This document shows, one piece after another, positions 52,512-64,000 of a stretch of DNA of 64,000 nucleotides. Both the position numbers and the translations under genes were made by a program. Each line of letters opens with the position of its first letter. Positions within the stretch are counted from its first letter, which is position 1. Origin of the DNA: Mactra quadrangularis (taxonomy: Eukaryota > Mollusca > Bivalvia > Venerida > Mactridae); NCBI GenBank assembly GCA_025267735.1, contig CM046303.1:52903403-52967402 (forward strand), in the 5' to 3' direction. The notes beneath the pieces were generated by a model. That model had not been told where the DNA came from. It saw only the letters and a program-made list of their open reading frames with translations, and ran no database searches.

Positions 52512-54967
52512 ATGAGAGACATGACAAAATTGACTGGAAATGTTTGTACAGAGTTAGCAAGGAATAGGTAAGTGTTTATTTAAAATTAAATTTCGTCAAA
52601 CGTTGAGCTTTAAATACAGAATGTTACTTATTATAAGCATTTCGTCTGTTTATTGCAACCTTCCTCTAAGTCAGATATTCAAAAGATTTCCTGAGGTCTA
52701 TGAAATATTTTCAATTCTATTATATTTCGATACAGAAAATGGTAATGAAATAATGTCTATTTTTTAATTTAAAAAACGACGCTACAGGTTGTTATTGTTT
52801 CAAATAATTTTTAAAGCGAAATTAAAATGAACATAAAAATAACGACAAGCTCAGTGTAGGTTAGCATATATGTTTTAATTTTTAGCACTTTTGTCCCAAT
52901 TAGATATATATAAATTTATTTGATTTCAGTGATCAAAGTGTCAGGAGTGTCACCATAACAACTGAAAAAAAATGGAAACCAAACAAGTACATAGTGTTTA
53001 ATGATAATGAAAGTTCTAAATCTAGTTTTTCTTCGAGACAAACCATCACTGGTGAGTTTATTTATACTAATTTATTTCGCTAGACTGTGAAGCAAGTTCA
53101 TACAACTTATATTAATCACTCTCGAGTCCACTTCCAGGTGTATTTGAATTAGTCGTAATTTTGGCAGGCAGCTGCAAGAAATTAACGAACATAATAAATG
53201 TATTATTGCATTCCGGAGATCATGTCACTTTATACCCCGAATAAGGGTATCAGCTCGCTAGCAACGTGTGTAATTGTCTTTGCTATTAAACCAAAATACA
53301 CTTCAAGTTTCTACAAATCGTAAAATTCATCAATTTATATATTGTTTTAATCAACACTTACTTGTAAGCAAACATTTGACAACTGTTATTAACTTCAAAC
53401 ATCTATTGCAGTTTCCAACAAAATCTCAGAATGGACAAGAAAATATAACTCTCCCCAAAGATCAACCTATGAATACACAGAAAGATATAAGAAAATTAGA
53501 CAACGTGAATCTGAAATTAGACAAGATATTATGAATGTAATTCAACAGAAAATTAGCCATCTTCAAGGTAATTTTAATATAGATTTCTATTTAAAAACTA
53601 CAGTGCAACCTCTCTTAAGCAACACCAACTGGGAGGGCCTAAAATGTGTTGTTGTTCAGAGGTTGCATTCTCGTTCCCAGAGTCTAGTAGGATTCTAAAT
53701 ACTAGCTAGTATTGAGAATCCTACTAGATTCTGGGAACGAGAATGAGAGGTTGTTGTTCTGCAGAGGTTTAATTTAATGAAAATTATAACTTAGGGAAAT
53801 GTCAAAAGTTGTTATTGTGCAGAGGATTTGTTCTGTAGAGGACAGCTCTGCAAAGGCTATACTGTACTAAGTACTTGGGATTTTCTCGTACTTTTTATGT
53901 ACTAGCTTGTGAAACCAACAAGCTAACAATTCTGTTTTTTGTAAGTCATGCACAGATAGCGCACGACTTTTATGTGAACATGTAGACCTTTTGTTTATTA
54001 TGGATAGCAGAATATGGCCACTGTTAATCGAACATGTCCCTAAAGGCATAAACACATACATTTCTACCCTTAAAGCTGATGTACTTACATGCAACTAAAT
54101 GCAATTTTAAACAAGACCCTAATTAAGATGAAGGCTGATCCTAATAATAAAAACAACGATCCCACAAAAGGAGGGTCTTTTGCTGATGTTGCTTCAACTT
54201 GTGACCCAGCCTTATTGCTTTTGTTATCTGCAATGTGAAATTGTTTATGCTCTACTATGGCTTTAAAGATTTACTTTTTATTAATTTGTATGTACATTAC
54301 CTGGGGTGTGGAATTCCTATGCCCGACTTGTCAGACTCGTACCTATATGGCTGCGGACGAGTAAATATGTCCAACCTACTCGTCCGAGGACAAGTTATAT
54401 TTTTAGCTGTAAAATAATTCTAACATAGCTATACAATGTACTTAAAATATAGATATTTCAATGCTACTATCACATTAAACAGTGAACTATTTTTATTGTC
54501 AATCATTTATCATTACTTACAGTATTTACTTAACATCATAGTTCTATAAATTTTTTTCGAGTATTGAACTTCTGGGCAAGTAAGTTTTGATTCTGGACAA
54601 GTTGATTTTTTAGGTTGCAATTGTACGTGGGCAAGTTGAAAAAACTTGAAATTACACATATCTGATTACTGTTACATGTATATGAAAACAGTAAAATATC
54701 ATTAAGCTAAAGATTTTCACTTAAAAAACTACTGTGTTCTATTTTTATTTTCCAGACCATACAACAAAGGCAAGAGGTTCCAAAAGACGCTTGGAAGAAA
54801 ACACTGGTGATTGTAATGATGATTGCAAAGTTAAGAAAATGGTGGCAAATGATGAAAATAAAGTCAAAGTGAATAGTAATGCACACGAAAACATCGCGAT
54901 TAAAACCAGCCACATACAGATGAGAAAAATAAAAAGAGAAAGTCTGATGAAGACGCTGATACAGTAA
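52512..54967 (+). CDS. Spliced gene of unknown function, copy 2, open over four exons
   Basis: Exons 52512-52567, 52930-53051, 53412-53567 and 54756-54967 (56+122+156+212 nt) join in phase into 181 codons plus stop, with canonical donors and acceptors at all three introns. Exon 2 is free of stops only in the joined frame and has TGATAATGA in another frame. Predicted protein: a short N-terminal part (MRDMTKLTGNVCTELARN), a basic/serine segment, a probable coiled coil at about residues 80-111 (Y-E-Y-T-E-R-Y-K-K-I-R-Q...), a basic RGSKRR at 118-123, then a charged segment. No signal peptide or membrane segment. The frame ends six bases before the ATG of a second frame that may be its displaced C-terminus. 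I do not recognise a family; the nuclear or DNA-binding flavour is only suggested by composition. Confidence 0.55.
53601..53864. mobile_element. Mariner/pogo-like MITE with nested palindrome, unit 2
   Basis: Same as 46371-46634; the palindrome is at 53666-53745 with its AGAGGTTG duplications. It lies in intron 3 of the gene. Confidence 0.65.
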
Positions 54968-54972
54968 GCGAA

Positions 54973-55392
54973 ATGAAAAGACCAAAGATCAAGTTTCGAC
55001 TGGGCACAGAAAACCCACCCACAAGTATCCCTGAAGTGCCGAAAAAAAACTTAAATGATGTTCAAGAGTGCTCCAACTCATGTGTATGTAAAGCAGGACC
55101 TAGTGTCAAACCAAAGCCGATTTCACGACGAGGTGAACAACCAGAAAAGCCATAGTACCAAAGGTTACTACAAAGGCGACTTCTTAACACAGTTAACATG
55201 GTGTTCCATGAATGTTGTTCACTGAAATGTTGTGAGAAATGGTGTGAAAAGAGAATATCCGCTGATATGTTAGAAAATGGTTTTGATAAGTCTAACTTGA
55301 GAGTGGATTACTTCAGCTGGGGACAATATGAACAAAAACAAGATGACGAAAGCAATGATGACGTAGGCAACAACGATGATTGGTTCTGGTGA
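54973..55392 (+). pseudogene. Second frame of the unit gene, copy 2, with nonsense codon
   Basis: Same frame as 47742-48161, but the leucine codon after EQPEKP has become TAG (55153-55155). The rest of the frame continues to the DDWFW end and TGA at 55390-55392. Confidence 0.5.
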
Positions 55393-55608
55393 ACTATTAA
55401 TCATCTTACTACATTTTATTTATTTATAGTCCATTAATTGATGAAATGCAAATGACAATTTATCAACTTAATATTTGGTTTGTCTAGTACAGACGTTTAT
55501 TTTTTTTTAAACTATTAAAAATAATGTATACGTACGTATACCGGCATGTAAAAACCAAATGCTTTTGTTTTAATTATTGTTTAAAGTAAAATATGTGTTC
55601 TGTTTCGG

Positions 55609-56302
55609 TGTCTTACAAAGGCCAAGCTCAGGATTTCGAATCAAGTGTCCCTAAGAGGTTGCTAGTTAGAGTCTCATCCGGACTGGTTATACTCTTCCAT
55701 GGATATTCGACAATAATGTTGATTTTCCTCCATTGATTAGGTATAACAACAACAACAACCTTTATTGCTCTAAACATACAACATGTTTATAGCAAACAGA
55801 ATGAAATTTACAAACACATATAGTGAACATGGCATTATCATAAACAGACATACGAAAAAAAAAGAAATTTAAATGAATCCCATGGTGATCACCCGCATAT
55901 ATTATATATATAACCCATAGTAAAACATGTAATTATGATAAAATAAAATGAAGAAACACGCCCTTCATACAAGTATAGGGCTAAATATTTTGTTTGTATT
56001 GTATAAAGATATTATATTCAGCCTAGTCTGGTAAGAAATATAACATTTACATGGTCAATTTAAATCTGAAGGCACACCTTTGCAGGATCTGTACTAAACA
56101 TTTTCACCAAATCAAAAATGCTTAGTCCGATCTAAAAAAGGAAAAATCGTGTACATAATATTATGCATAATATAATGGAAAAGATATCGAACGTTTGGAA
56201 GGGTTGATTAGTCTTGGTTATAGACAAGGTCCAGGAAACCTAGGTAAGGTGAGCTTGCCTCAGTAAAATGACAATAATGTTTGTCGACACGGCGTTAAAC
56301 CC
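55609..56302 (+). mobile_element. SINE family 2 split by a retroposon, unit 2
   Basis: As in unit 1; the nested insert is at 55741-56203 between TTGATTAG duplications (55733-55740 and 56204-56211). Confidence 0.65.
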
Positions 56303-59058
56303 ACTGGCACCAGAGTCCTCACACTCGTTAAATACGCACACATATACTAATAAGTACACATTAACATAGATCCCATGCTACTCAAAAATGACTTACAGTC
56401 AAGAAATACACTAATGGACAGGTACATTTTCCCAATTCTAGGGGGGGTCAGGACCCCCCTGACCCCCTTTGGATCCGCCTTTGTGGACCCTACGTTTTAA
56501 GCAACTCTTGTAAAAATTGGACTGATATGAAAATCACTAATTTGAGAATGGTGATTTTATTATCAGTAAATATAATTTGTATTATAATTGTTATTTTAAG
56601 AAGGGTTTTACTAACAATTAAATCTCCGTTTTGCCATTATATGCTCCTTTTCGCCTAAAAGTCTCCATTTCGTATCTTATCCATGCCAGTTTTAAATGAC
56701 GTAAATAGGCACATGGATTTCGTGCATAATTACTTGTGTAATCCGTGTGGTTCAGACGACCAAAATATTTAGAATTTACCTTTTAGAGAGCAACTTCTAT
56801 GAAATAGGATAACTTGAAAGTTAAAGGTGCAATGATGAAGGATAAAATTCTAGAATTTATTCAATCTCGATTCTGGGTATTACGAAGTGTTTGGATATTT
56901 CAGGTAAGAGGTTTAATTAACAATTGAGAGCCGTCAATGGACAGCGCGCTCTACTATTAGGAGTGGTCTTGTAAACGGAATCAATTATGAAATTCAATTG
57001 AGATGAAAAATTTAACAAGAATATTTTCATTGACTGCAGCTTTTTTATTTTTTGCAGATCTTCTTACTAAAAAATGTTCAATATAAAAGACTCACAATTT
57101 ATGTTGAGTGATGCAACTTTAAAATTGACTTCCGATGGTAATACCGTAGTCATGTGTGAATATTCAAATCAATCCCATCAGTAGTTGCCAAGATAAAATG
57201 TTGCATTAGAACTTAACTTAGAATGTATGTTTGTATGTAAGGGCCATAATTTAGTATAAATTATAGTTAGTTTTATGAATTATAGTATTTGATATCTAAT
57301 GGTAAATTTTATCCTACATGATAGAAGTTTCAAATGAAACCCTTTAGAAGTTGCTATGATAAAATGTTGCGCAAAAAATCTTAATCAAGAAACAGTATTC
57401 GATTATAGTGATTGTTTCAAGAAAAAATCAATGTGTGTACAATAGCATCATTGTTATTAGTATACACTGCTCATGTAGACCCAAAAGGTATTAGTTATCC
57501 AAAGTAATTGGTTATATAGATTTTTATACATAAAAATCAATATAAGGTTTCTCTTTTGCAAGAGCCATTTTGACAAAAAAATGACATAAAAACAAAACAT
57601 TAATAAAAAGGTCTTACAACACAAAAAATTAAGTTTAATAGTAAAAAACACAGATGTACAAAACAAATATTTGAGCTCTGTGTCGAAAAATTCCAAGTAC
57701 GAGAAATGATACGTAGCAAAAATACCGACGCACATAGAATTCAACAGAAACTAATTTACGAAAGTTTTTAGGTCGAAGAGTCCAGGGGGCGAAAACAAAA
57801 ATAGTTCCGTTTTAAAAAGTACCGAAATGCGTGGCTTTTATCATCGATTTATTCATTCGAACGCTCTTGGTTTTATCAAAACGAACTTTTTTGCCGGCGA
57901 TATTGTCCGAACTTTTCGATTGAGCATAAAAAACCTATACCATACCCCAGAAAAATGTTTCGTCCCTCGTTTCGTAACTCAATTCCTGTTATAGGCCCTA
58001 CCGGCATGTATATGTACGTATCTCGGAACTGTGTTTGTTTTACTTGTGTGAATTTCTATATTTGTTTGAGGCGAAAGTTTATTACTGCACTTAAATAGTT
58101 GCACAAGCATTTAATTGTGTCAGTACTTCACATTACTTTATTGATTGATTTAAAATATGTTTAACTGTTTCACTACTACTGCATTTCATGCTATTCTATA
58201 TTGCGTATGGGATAAAATATTGCACATTGAACCGCATATTACATACATTAGATTTACTCTATATAAAGTTGTATATTGAATATAAAATTGTAAATTGTAT
58301 AAAAATGTATAGATCTATATGTATAAATAAAACAATAATGTATATATAGTTAATTATTGTTATAATTTTTTATGTTATTGTATTTTTACCACTTTTTTAT
58401 TTGGTTTACATTCACAAAGGTATAATTTCTATAATCTAAAGTATGTGCTTTGTAGTTGGTTAACAGCTAAATCCAGAGATTTAGTCTTTCCAGGACAGTG
58501 ACTAAGTTGACTGACCGCCGTTATATGACATATACAATGTGTTGCTATGACGGTAAACCCAACAAAACAAAAATAAAATAAGCATCATTAAATATAAGTA
58601 TATAATATACAGTCACATATAAGTAATTCGTTTTCTCCAGACTAGTTATTTTGGTGATTTATAAGCAAGGAAAATATATAAGGGAGACAATGTCAAATTA
58701 AATACGTTTGAAACTGAACTGAATTTATTTGACTCTCTCGTCTACAAATACATGTTGTACTCGTAACATGTTAATTAGCGATATGTTTCATTGGTTAAAC
58801 TGTTACATAGACACAGAGTCATACAAAAGCCAAGTAATCACTTCTTTTGGTATAACATTTTATGTGTTCCGTCGTTCTCATATACCACGACACTTTTTTC
58901 ATTAACACGACCATCAGAACTGCTTAGTAAATTGTATGACAAATTAAGCAATAGGAACAATCTTAAAGATCGCCGAGGTTGTTCCGAATGCAAAATTAGA
59001 CACAATAAATAATTCACCTCATTATTAAATTATTTTTTAATTTAAAATTGGTCATGGC

Positions 59059-59519
59059 CAGTGGCGTAGCAAGGTCTTTTTGATGTGTACGCAAAATCCT
59101 AGGGGTCAAGGGCATGCCCCGCCCCGAATTTGTTTTTCTGTAGATCATTTCAGGAGCATTTTTGGCAACTATTCTAAATGGGTCTGTATAATTCAATCTG
59201 GCCACAAATATAGGAAGACAACATTCATACAAATTATCATTCAATTTTAACCAGCGTTTAAAGAATTATATAGACTGGATTCAAAGACAAACATCGAATT
59301 TTAAAACCGTAAATTCAACTCCCAAAAGGCATCGCAAGTCCCATTGAAATATAACTTGACATAAGGTTAGTAAAATAACGATCAAGCAGTTTTGTTTTAC
59401 ACACCCCTACCCCCCTCAGGCGAAAGATTTTATTACATTTTTGGCGTTTGTATTTTTACAATTTTCTGGACCAGTGTGTACGCAGCTGCGTACTCTGCGT
59501 ACTGGTAGCTACGCGCCTG
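59059..59519. mobile_element. hAT-like MITE, unit 3
   Basis: Same ends and ATGGC flanks as in unit 2 (59054-59058 and 59520-59524). Confidence 0.7.
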
Positions 59520-60415
59520 ATGGCTATTGATGATGAAATTGATGCTGGAAAACACTCAATATTATAATATTTTACGTCCTCTAACGTCATGACGTTTTTT
59601 GTAAGTCATGCACAGAAAGCGCACGACTTTTATGTGAACATGTAGACCTTTTGTTTATTATGGATAGCAGAATATGGCCACTGTTAATCGAACATGTCCC
59701 TAAAGGCATAAACACATACATTTCTACCCTTAAAGCTGATGTACTTACATGCAACTAAATGCAATTTTAAACAAGACCCTAATTAAGATGAAGGCTGATC
59801 CTAATAATAAAAACAACGATCCCACAAAAGGAGGGTCTTTTGCTGATGTTGCTTCAACTTGTGACCCAGCCTTATTGCTTTTGTTATCTGCAATGTGAAA
59901 TTGTTTATGCTCTACTATGGCTTTAAAGATTTACTTTTTATTAATTTGTATGTACATTACCTGGGGTGTGGAATTCCTATGCCCGACTTGTCAGACTCGT
60001 ACCTATATGGCTGCGGACGAGTAAATATGTCCATCCCACTCGTCCGAGGACAAGTTATATTTTTAGCTGTAAAATAATTCTAACATAGCTATACAATGTA
60101 CTTAAAATATAGATATTTCAATGCTTCTATCACATTAAACAGTGAACTATTTTTATTGTCAATCATTTATCATTACTTACAGTATTTACTTAACATCATA
60201 GTTCTATAATTTTTTTTCGAGTATTGAACTTCTGGGCAAGTAAGTTTTGATTCTGGACAAGTTGATTTTTTAGGTTGCAATTGTACATGGGCAAGTTGAA
60301 AAAACTTGAAATTACACATATCTGATTACTGTTACATGTATATGAAAACAGTAAAATATCATTAAGCTAAAGATTTTCACTTAAAAAACTACTGTGTTCT
60401 ATTTTTATTTTCCAG

Positions 60416-61097
60416 ACCATACAACAAAGGCAAGAGGTTCCAAAAGACGCTTGGAAGAAAACACTGGTGATTGTAATGATGATTGCAAAGTTAAGAAAAT
60501 GGTGGCAAGTGATGAAAATAAAGTCAAAGTGAATAGTAATGCACACGAAAACATCGCGATTAAAACCAACCACATACAGATGAGAATAATAAAAAGAGAA
60601 AGTCTGATGAAGACGCTGATACAGTAAGCGAAATGAAAAGACCAAAGATCAAGTTTCGACTGGGCACAGAAAACCCACCCACAAGTATCCCTGAAGTGCC
60701 GAAAAAAAACTTAAATGATGTTCAAGAGTGCTCCAACTCATGTGTATGTAAAGCAGGACCTAGTGTCAAACCAAAGCCGATTTCACGACGAGGTGAACAA
60801 CCAGAAAAGCCATTGTACCAAAGGTTACTACAAAGGCGACTTCTTAACACAGTTAACATGGTGTTCCATGAATGTTGTTCACTGAAATGTTGTGAGAAAT
60901 GGTGTGAAAAGAGAATATCCGCTGATATGTTAGAAAATGGTTTTGATAAGTCTAACTTGAGAGTGGATTACTTCAGCTGGGGACAATATGAACAAAAACA
61001 AGATGACGAAAGCAATGATGACGTAGGCAACAACGATGATTGGTTCTGGGGAACTATTAATCATCTTACTACATTTTATTTATTTATAGTCCATTAA
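60416..61097 (+). pseudogene. Gene copy 3, last exon only, stop codon lost
   Basis: Acceptor TTTTCCAG| at 60415 is retained, but there are no upstream exons in this unit. The first frame ends at 60627. The second frame (from ATG 60633) lacks the nonsense mutation of copy 2, but its stop codon after DDWFW is GGA-type (TGGGGAACT), extending it to 154 codons. It is probably not expressed as the copy 2 product. Confidence 0.6.
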
Positions 61098-61257
61098 TTG
61101 ATGAAATGCAAATGACAATTTATCAACTTAATATTTGGTTTGTCTAGTACAGACGTTTATTTTTTTAAACTATTAAAAATAATGTATACGTACGTATACC
61201 GGCATGTAAAAACCAAATGCTTTTGTTTTAATTATTGTTTAAAGTAAAATATGTGTT

Positions 61258-61953
61258 CTGTTTCGGTGTCTTACAAAGGCCAAGCTCAGGATTTCGAATC
61301 AAGTGTCCCTAAGAGGTTGCTAGTTAGAGTCTCACCCGGACTGGTTATACTCTTCCATGGATATTCGACAATAATGTTGATTTTCCTCCATTGATTAGGT
61401 ATAACAACAACAACAACCTTTATTGCTCTAAACATACAACATGTTTATAGCAAACAGAATGAAATTTACAAACACATATAGTGAACATGGCATTATCATA
61501 AACAGACATACGAAAAAAAAAGAAATTTAAATGAATCCCATGGTGATCACCCGCATATATTATATATATAACCCATAGTAAAACATGTAATTATGATAAA
61601 ATAAAATGAAGAAACACGCCCTTCATACAAGTATAGGGCTAAATATTTTGTTTGTATTGTATAAAGATATTATATTCAGCCTAGTCTGGTAAGAAATATA
61701 ACATTTACATGGTCAATTTAAATCTGAAGGCACACCTTTGCAGGATCTGTACTAAACATTTTCACCAAATCAAAAATGCTTAGTCCGATCTAAAAAAGGA
61801 AAAATCGTGTACATAATATTATGCATAATATAATGGAAAAGATATCGAACGTTTGGAAGGGTTGATTAGTCTTGGTTATAGACAAGGTCTAGGAAACCTA
61901 GGTAAGGTGAGCTTGCCTCAGTAAAATGACAATAATGTTTGTCGACACGGCGT
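61258..61953 (+). mobile_element. SINE family 2 split by a retroposon, unit 3
   Basis: As in unit 1; the nested insert is at 61399-61861 between TTGATTAG copies (61391-61398 and 61862-61869). Confidence 0.65.
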
Positions 61954-64000
61954 TAAACCCACTGGCACCAGAGTCCTCACACTCGTTAAATACGCACACA
62001 TATAATAATAAGTACACATTAACATAGATCCCATGCTACTCAAAAATGACTTACAGTCAAGAAATACACTAATGGACAGGTACATTTTCCCAATTCTAGG
62101 GGGGGTCAGGACCCCCCTGACCCCCTTTTGATCCGCCTTTGTGGACCCTACGTTTTAAGCAACTCTTGTAAAAATTGGACTGATATGAAAATCACTAATT
62201 TGAGAATGGTGATTTTATTATCAGTAAATATAATTTGTATTATAATTGTTATTTTAAGAAGGGTTTTACTAACAATTAAATCTCCGTTTTGCCATTATAT
62301 GCTCCTTTTCGCCTAAAAGTCTCCATTTCGTATCTTATCCATGCCAGTTTTAAATGACATAAATAGGCACATGGATTTCGTGCATAATTACTTGTGTAAT
62401 CCGTGTGGTTTAGACGACCAAAATATTTAGAATTTACCTTTTAGAGAGCAACTTCTATGAAATAGGATAACTTGAAAGTTAAAGGTGCAATGATGAAGGA
62501 TAAAATTCTAGAATTTATTCAATGTCGATTCTGGGTATTACGAAGTGTTTGGATATTTCAGGTAAGAGGTTTAATTAACAATTGAGAGCCGTCAATGGAC
62601 AGCGCGCTCTACTATTAGGAGTGGTCTTGTAAACGGAATCAATTATGAAATTCAATTGATATGAAAAATTTAACAAGAATATTTTCATTGACTGCAGCTT
62701 TTTTATTTTTTGCACATCTTCTTACTAAAAAATTTTCAATATAAAAGACTCACAATTTAAAATAGTAAATATTCAAGCTAGAGTGATGCAACTTTAAAAT
62801 TGACTTCCGATGGTAATACCGTAGTCATGTGTGAATATTCAAATCAATCCCATCAGTAGTTGCCAAGATAAAATGTTGCATTTGAACTTAACTTAGAATG
62901 TATGTTTGTATGTAAGGGCCATAATTTAGTATAAATTATTGTTAGTTTTATGAATTATAGTATTTGATATCTAATGGTAAATTTTATCCTACATGATAGA
63001 AGTTTCAAATGAAACCCTTTAGAAGTTGCTATGATAAAATGTTGCGCAAAAAATCTTAATCAAGAAACAGTATTCGATTATAGTGATTGTTTCAAGAAAA
63101 AATCAATGTGTGTACAATAGCATCATTGTTATTAGTATACACTGCTCATGTAGACCCAAAAGGTATTAGTTATCCAAAGTAATTGGTTATATAGATTTTT
63201 ATACATAAAAATCAATATAAGGTTTCTCTTTTGCAAGAGCCATTTTGACAAAAAAATGACATAAAAACAAAACATTAATAAAAAGGTCTTACAACACAGA
63301 AAATTAAGTTTAATAGTAAAAAACACAGATGTACAAAACAAATATTTGAGCTCTGTGTCGAAAAATTCCAATTACGAGAAATGATACGTAGCAAAAATAC
63401 CGACGCACATAGAATTCAACAGAAACTAATTTACGAAAGTTTTTAGGTCGAAGAGTCCAGGGGGCGAAAACAAAAATAGTTCCGTTTTAAAAAGTACCGA
63501 AATGCGTGGCTTTTATCATCGATTTATTCATTCGAACGCTCTTGGTTTTATCAAAACGAACTTTTTTGCCGGCGATATTGTCCGAACTTTTCGATTGAGC
63601 ATAAAAAACCTATACCATACCCCAGAAAAATGTTTCGTCCCTCGTTTCGTAACACTATTCCTGTTATAGGCCCTACCGGCATGTATATGTACGTATCTCG
63701 GAACTGTGTTTGTTTTACTTGTGTGAATTTCTATATTTGTTTGAGGCGAAAGTTTATTACTGCACTTTAATAGTTGCACAAACATTTAATTGTGTCAGTA
63801 CTTCACATTACTTTATTGATTGATTTAAAATATGTTTAACTGTTTCACTACTACTGCATTTCATGCTATTCTATATTGCGTATGGGATAAAATATTGCAC
63901 ATTGAACCGCATATTACATACATTAGATGTACTGTATATAAAGTTGTATATTGAATATAAAATTGTAAATTGTATAAAAATGTATAGATCTATATGTATA

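Larger units (their letters stand above)
51846..59058 (+). repeat. 7.2-kb tandem unit, copy 2
   Basis: 7,213 bp with the same content as unit 1. It differs by scattered substitutions and small indels; for example, the G tract at 56441 is seven bases instead of eleven, and 15 bp are missing near 57102. This is the only unit in which exons 1-4 of the gene all stay open. Confidence 0.95.
59059..64000 (+). repeat. 7.2-kb tandem unit, copy 3, deleted and cut by window end
   Basis: Matches unit 2 up to 59595, then skips 1,553 bp (unit 2 positions about 52383-53935) and continues to the window end. Gene exons 1-3, most of the CRE cluster and the nested MITE pair are missing. The G tract is seven bases, as in unit 2. 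Confidence 0.95.

Overview
This is an AT-rich eukaryotic window with interspersed repeats, introns with canonical GT-AG sites and no operon-like organisation. tRNA-derived SINEs ending near GGCGTTAAACCC, the degenerate GTGACCTAGTTTTTGA tandem repeat and short non-LTR tails such as (CTT)n and (GTT)n suggest a mollusc, probably a bivalve. That assignment is inference from repeat style, not from a host gene. I see no confidently recognisable host gene of known function; most of the window is repeat-derived or anonymous AT-rich DNA.

Layout. 0-9 kb: SINE copies, a TA-flanked MITE, a 35-bp minisatellite of about 35 units (4303-5534), copies of an unclassified ~0.4 kb repeat and a bivalve-type tandem repeat. 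10.66-12.69 kb: ten copies of the 12-mer AACATACGTKAY, absent from the rest of the window as far as I could read. 12.9-17.9 kb: a possible exon, more MITEs, a foldback element and SINEs. 17,926-23,190: a complete, young LTR retrotransposon (5-bp target duplication GCTAC, TG..CA termini, primer binding site, polypurine tract) encoding only an intact Gag-protease ORF of 605 residues. Reverse transcriptase, RNase H and integrase are absent, and a degenerate tandem repeat occupies the stretch where pol would be. It landed in the box A of a tRNA-derived SINE. 25.4-27.9 kb: a diverged tandem repeat with CRE/CCAAT-like motifs, related to segments at 13.3, 31.5 and 39 kb. 27.9-29.6 kb: a 5'-truncated non-LTR element with reverse transcriptase motifs. 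31.6-37.6 and 39.0-44.6 kb: an old direct segmental duplication (A and B). 44,617 to the window end: three near-identical tandem units of about 7.2 kb, the third with a 1,553-bp internal deletion and cut by the window edge.

Each 7.2-kb unit carries a hAT-like MITE at its left edge, a CRE-rich putative promoter, a small spliced gene of unknown function, a mariner/pogo-like MITE that itself holds an 80-bp palindrome, and a SINE split by another retroposon. Copy 2 of the gene keeps an open, phase-consistent reading frame over four exons (181 residues). Copies 1 and 3 are broken at other points, so the array looks like a recently amplified taxon-restricted gene under decay or relaxed constraint. 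The features most worth following up are the Gag-protease-only LTR element, the 12-mer cluster and the tandem gene array.
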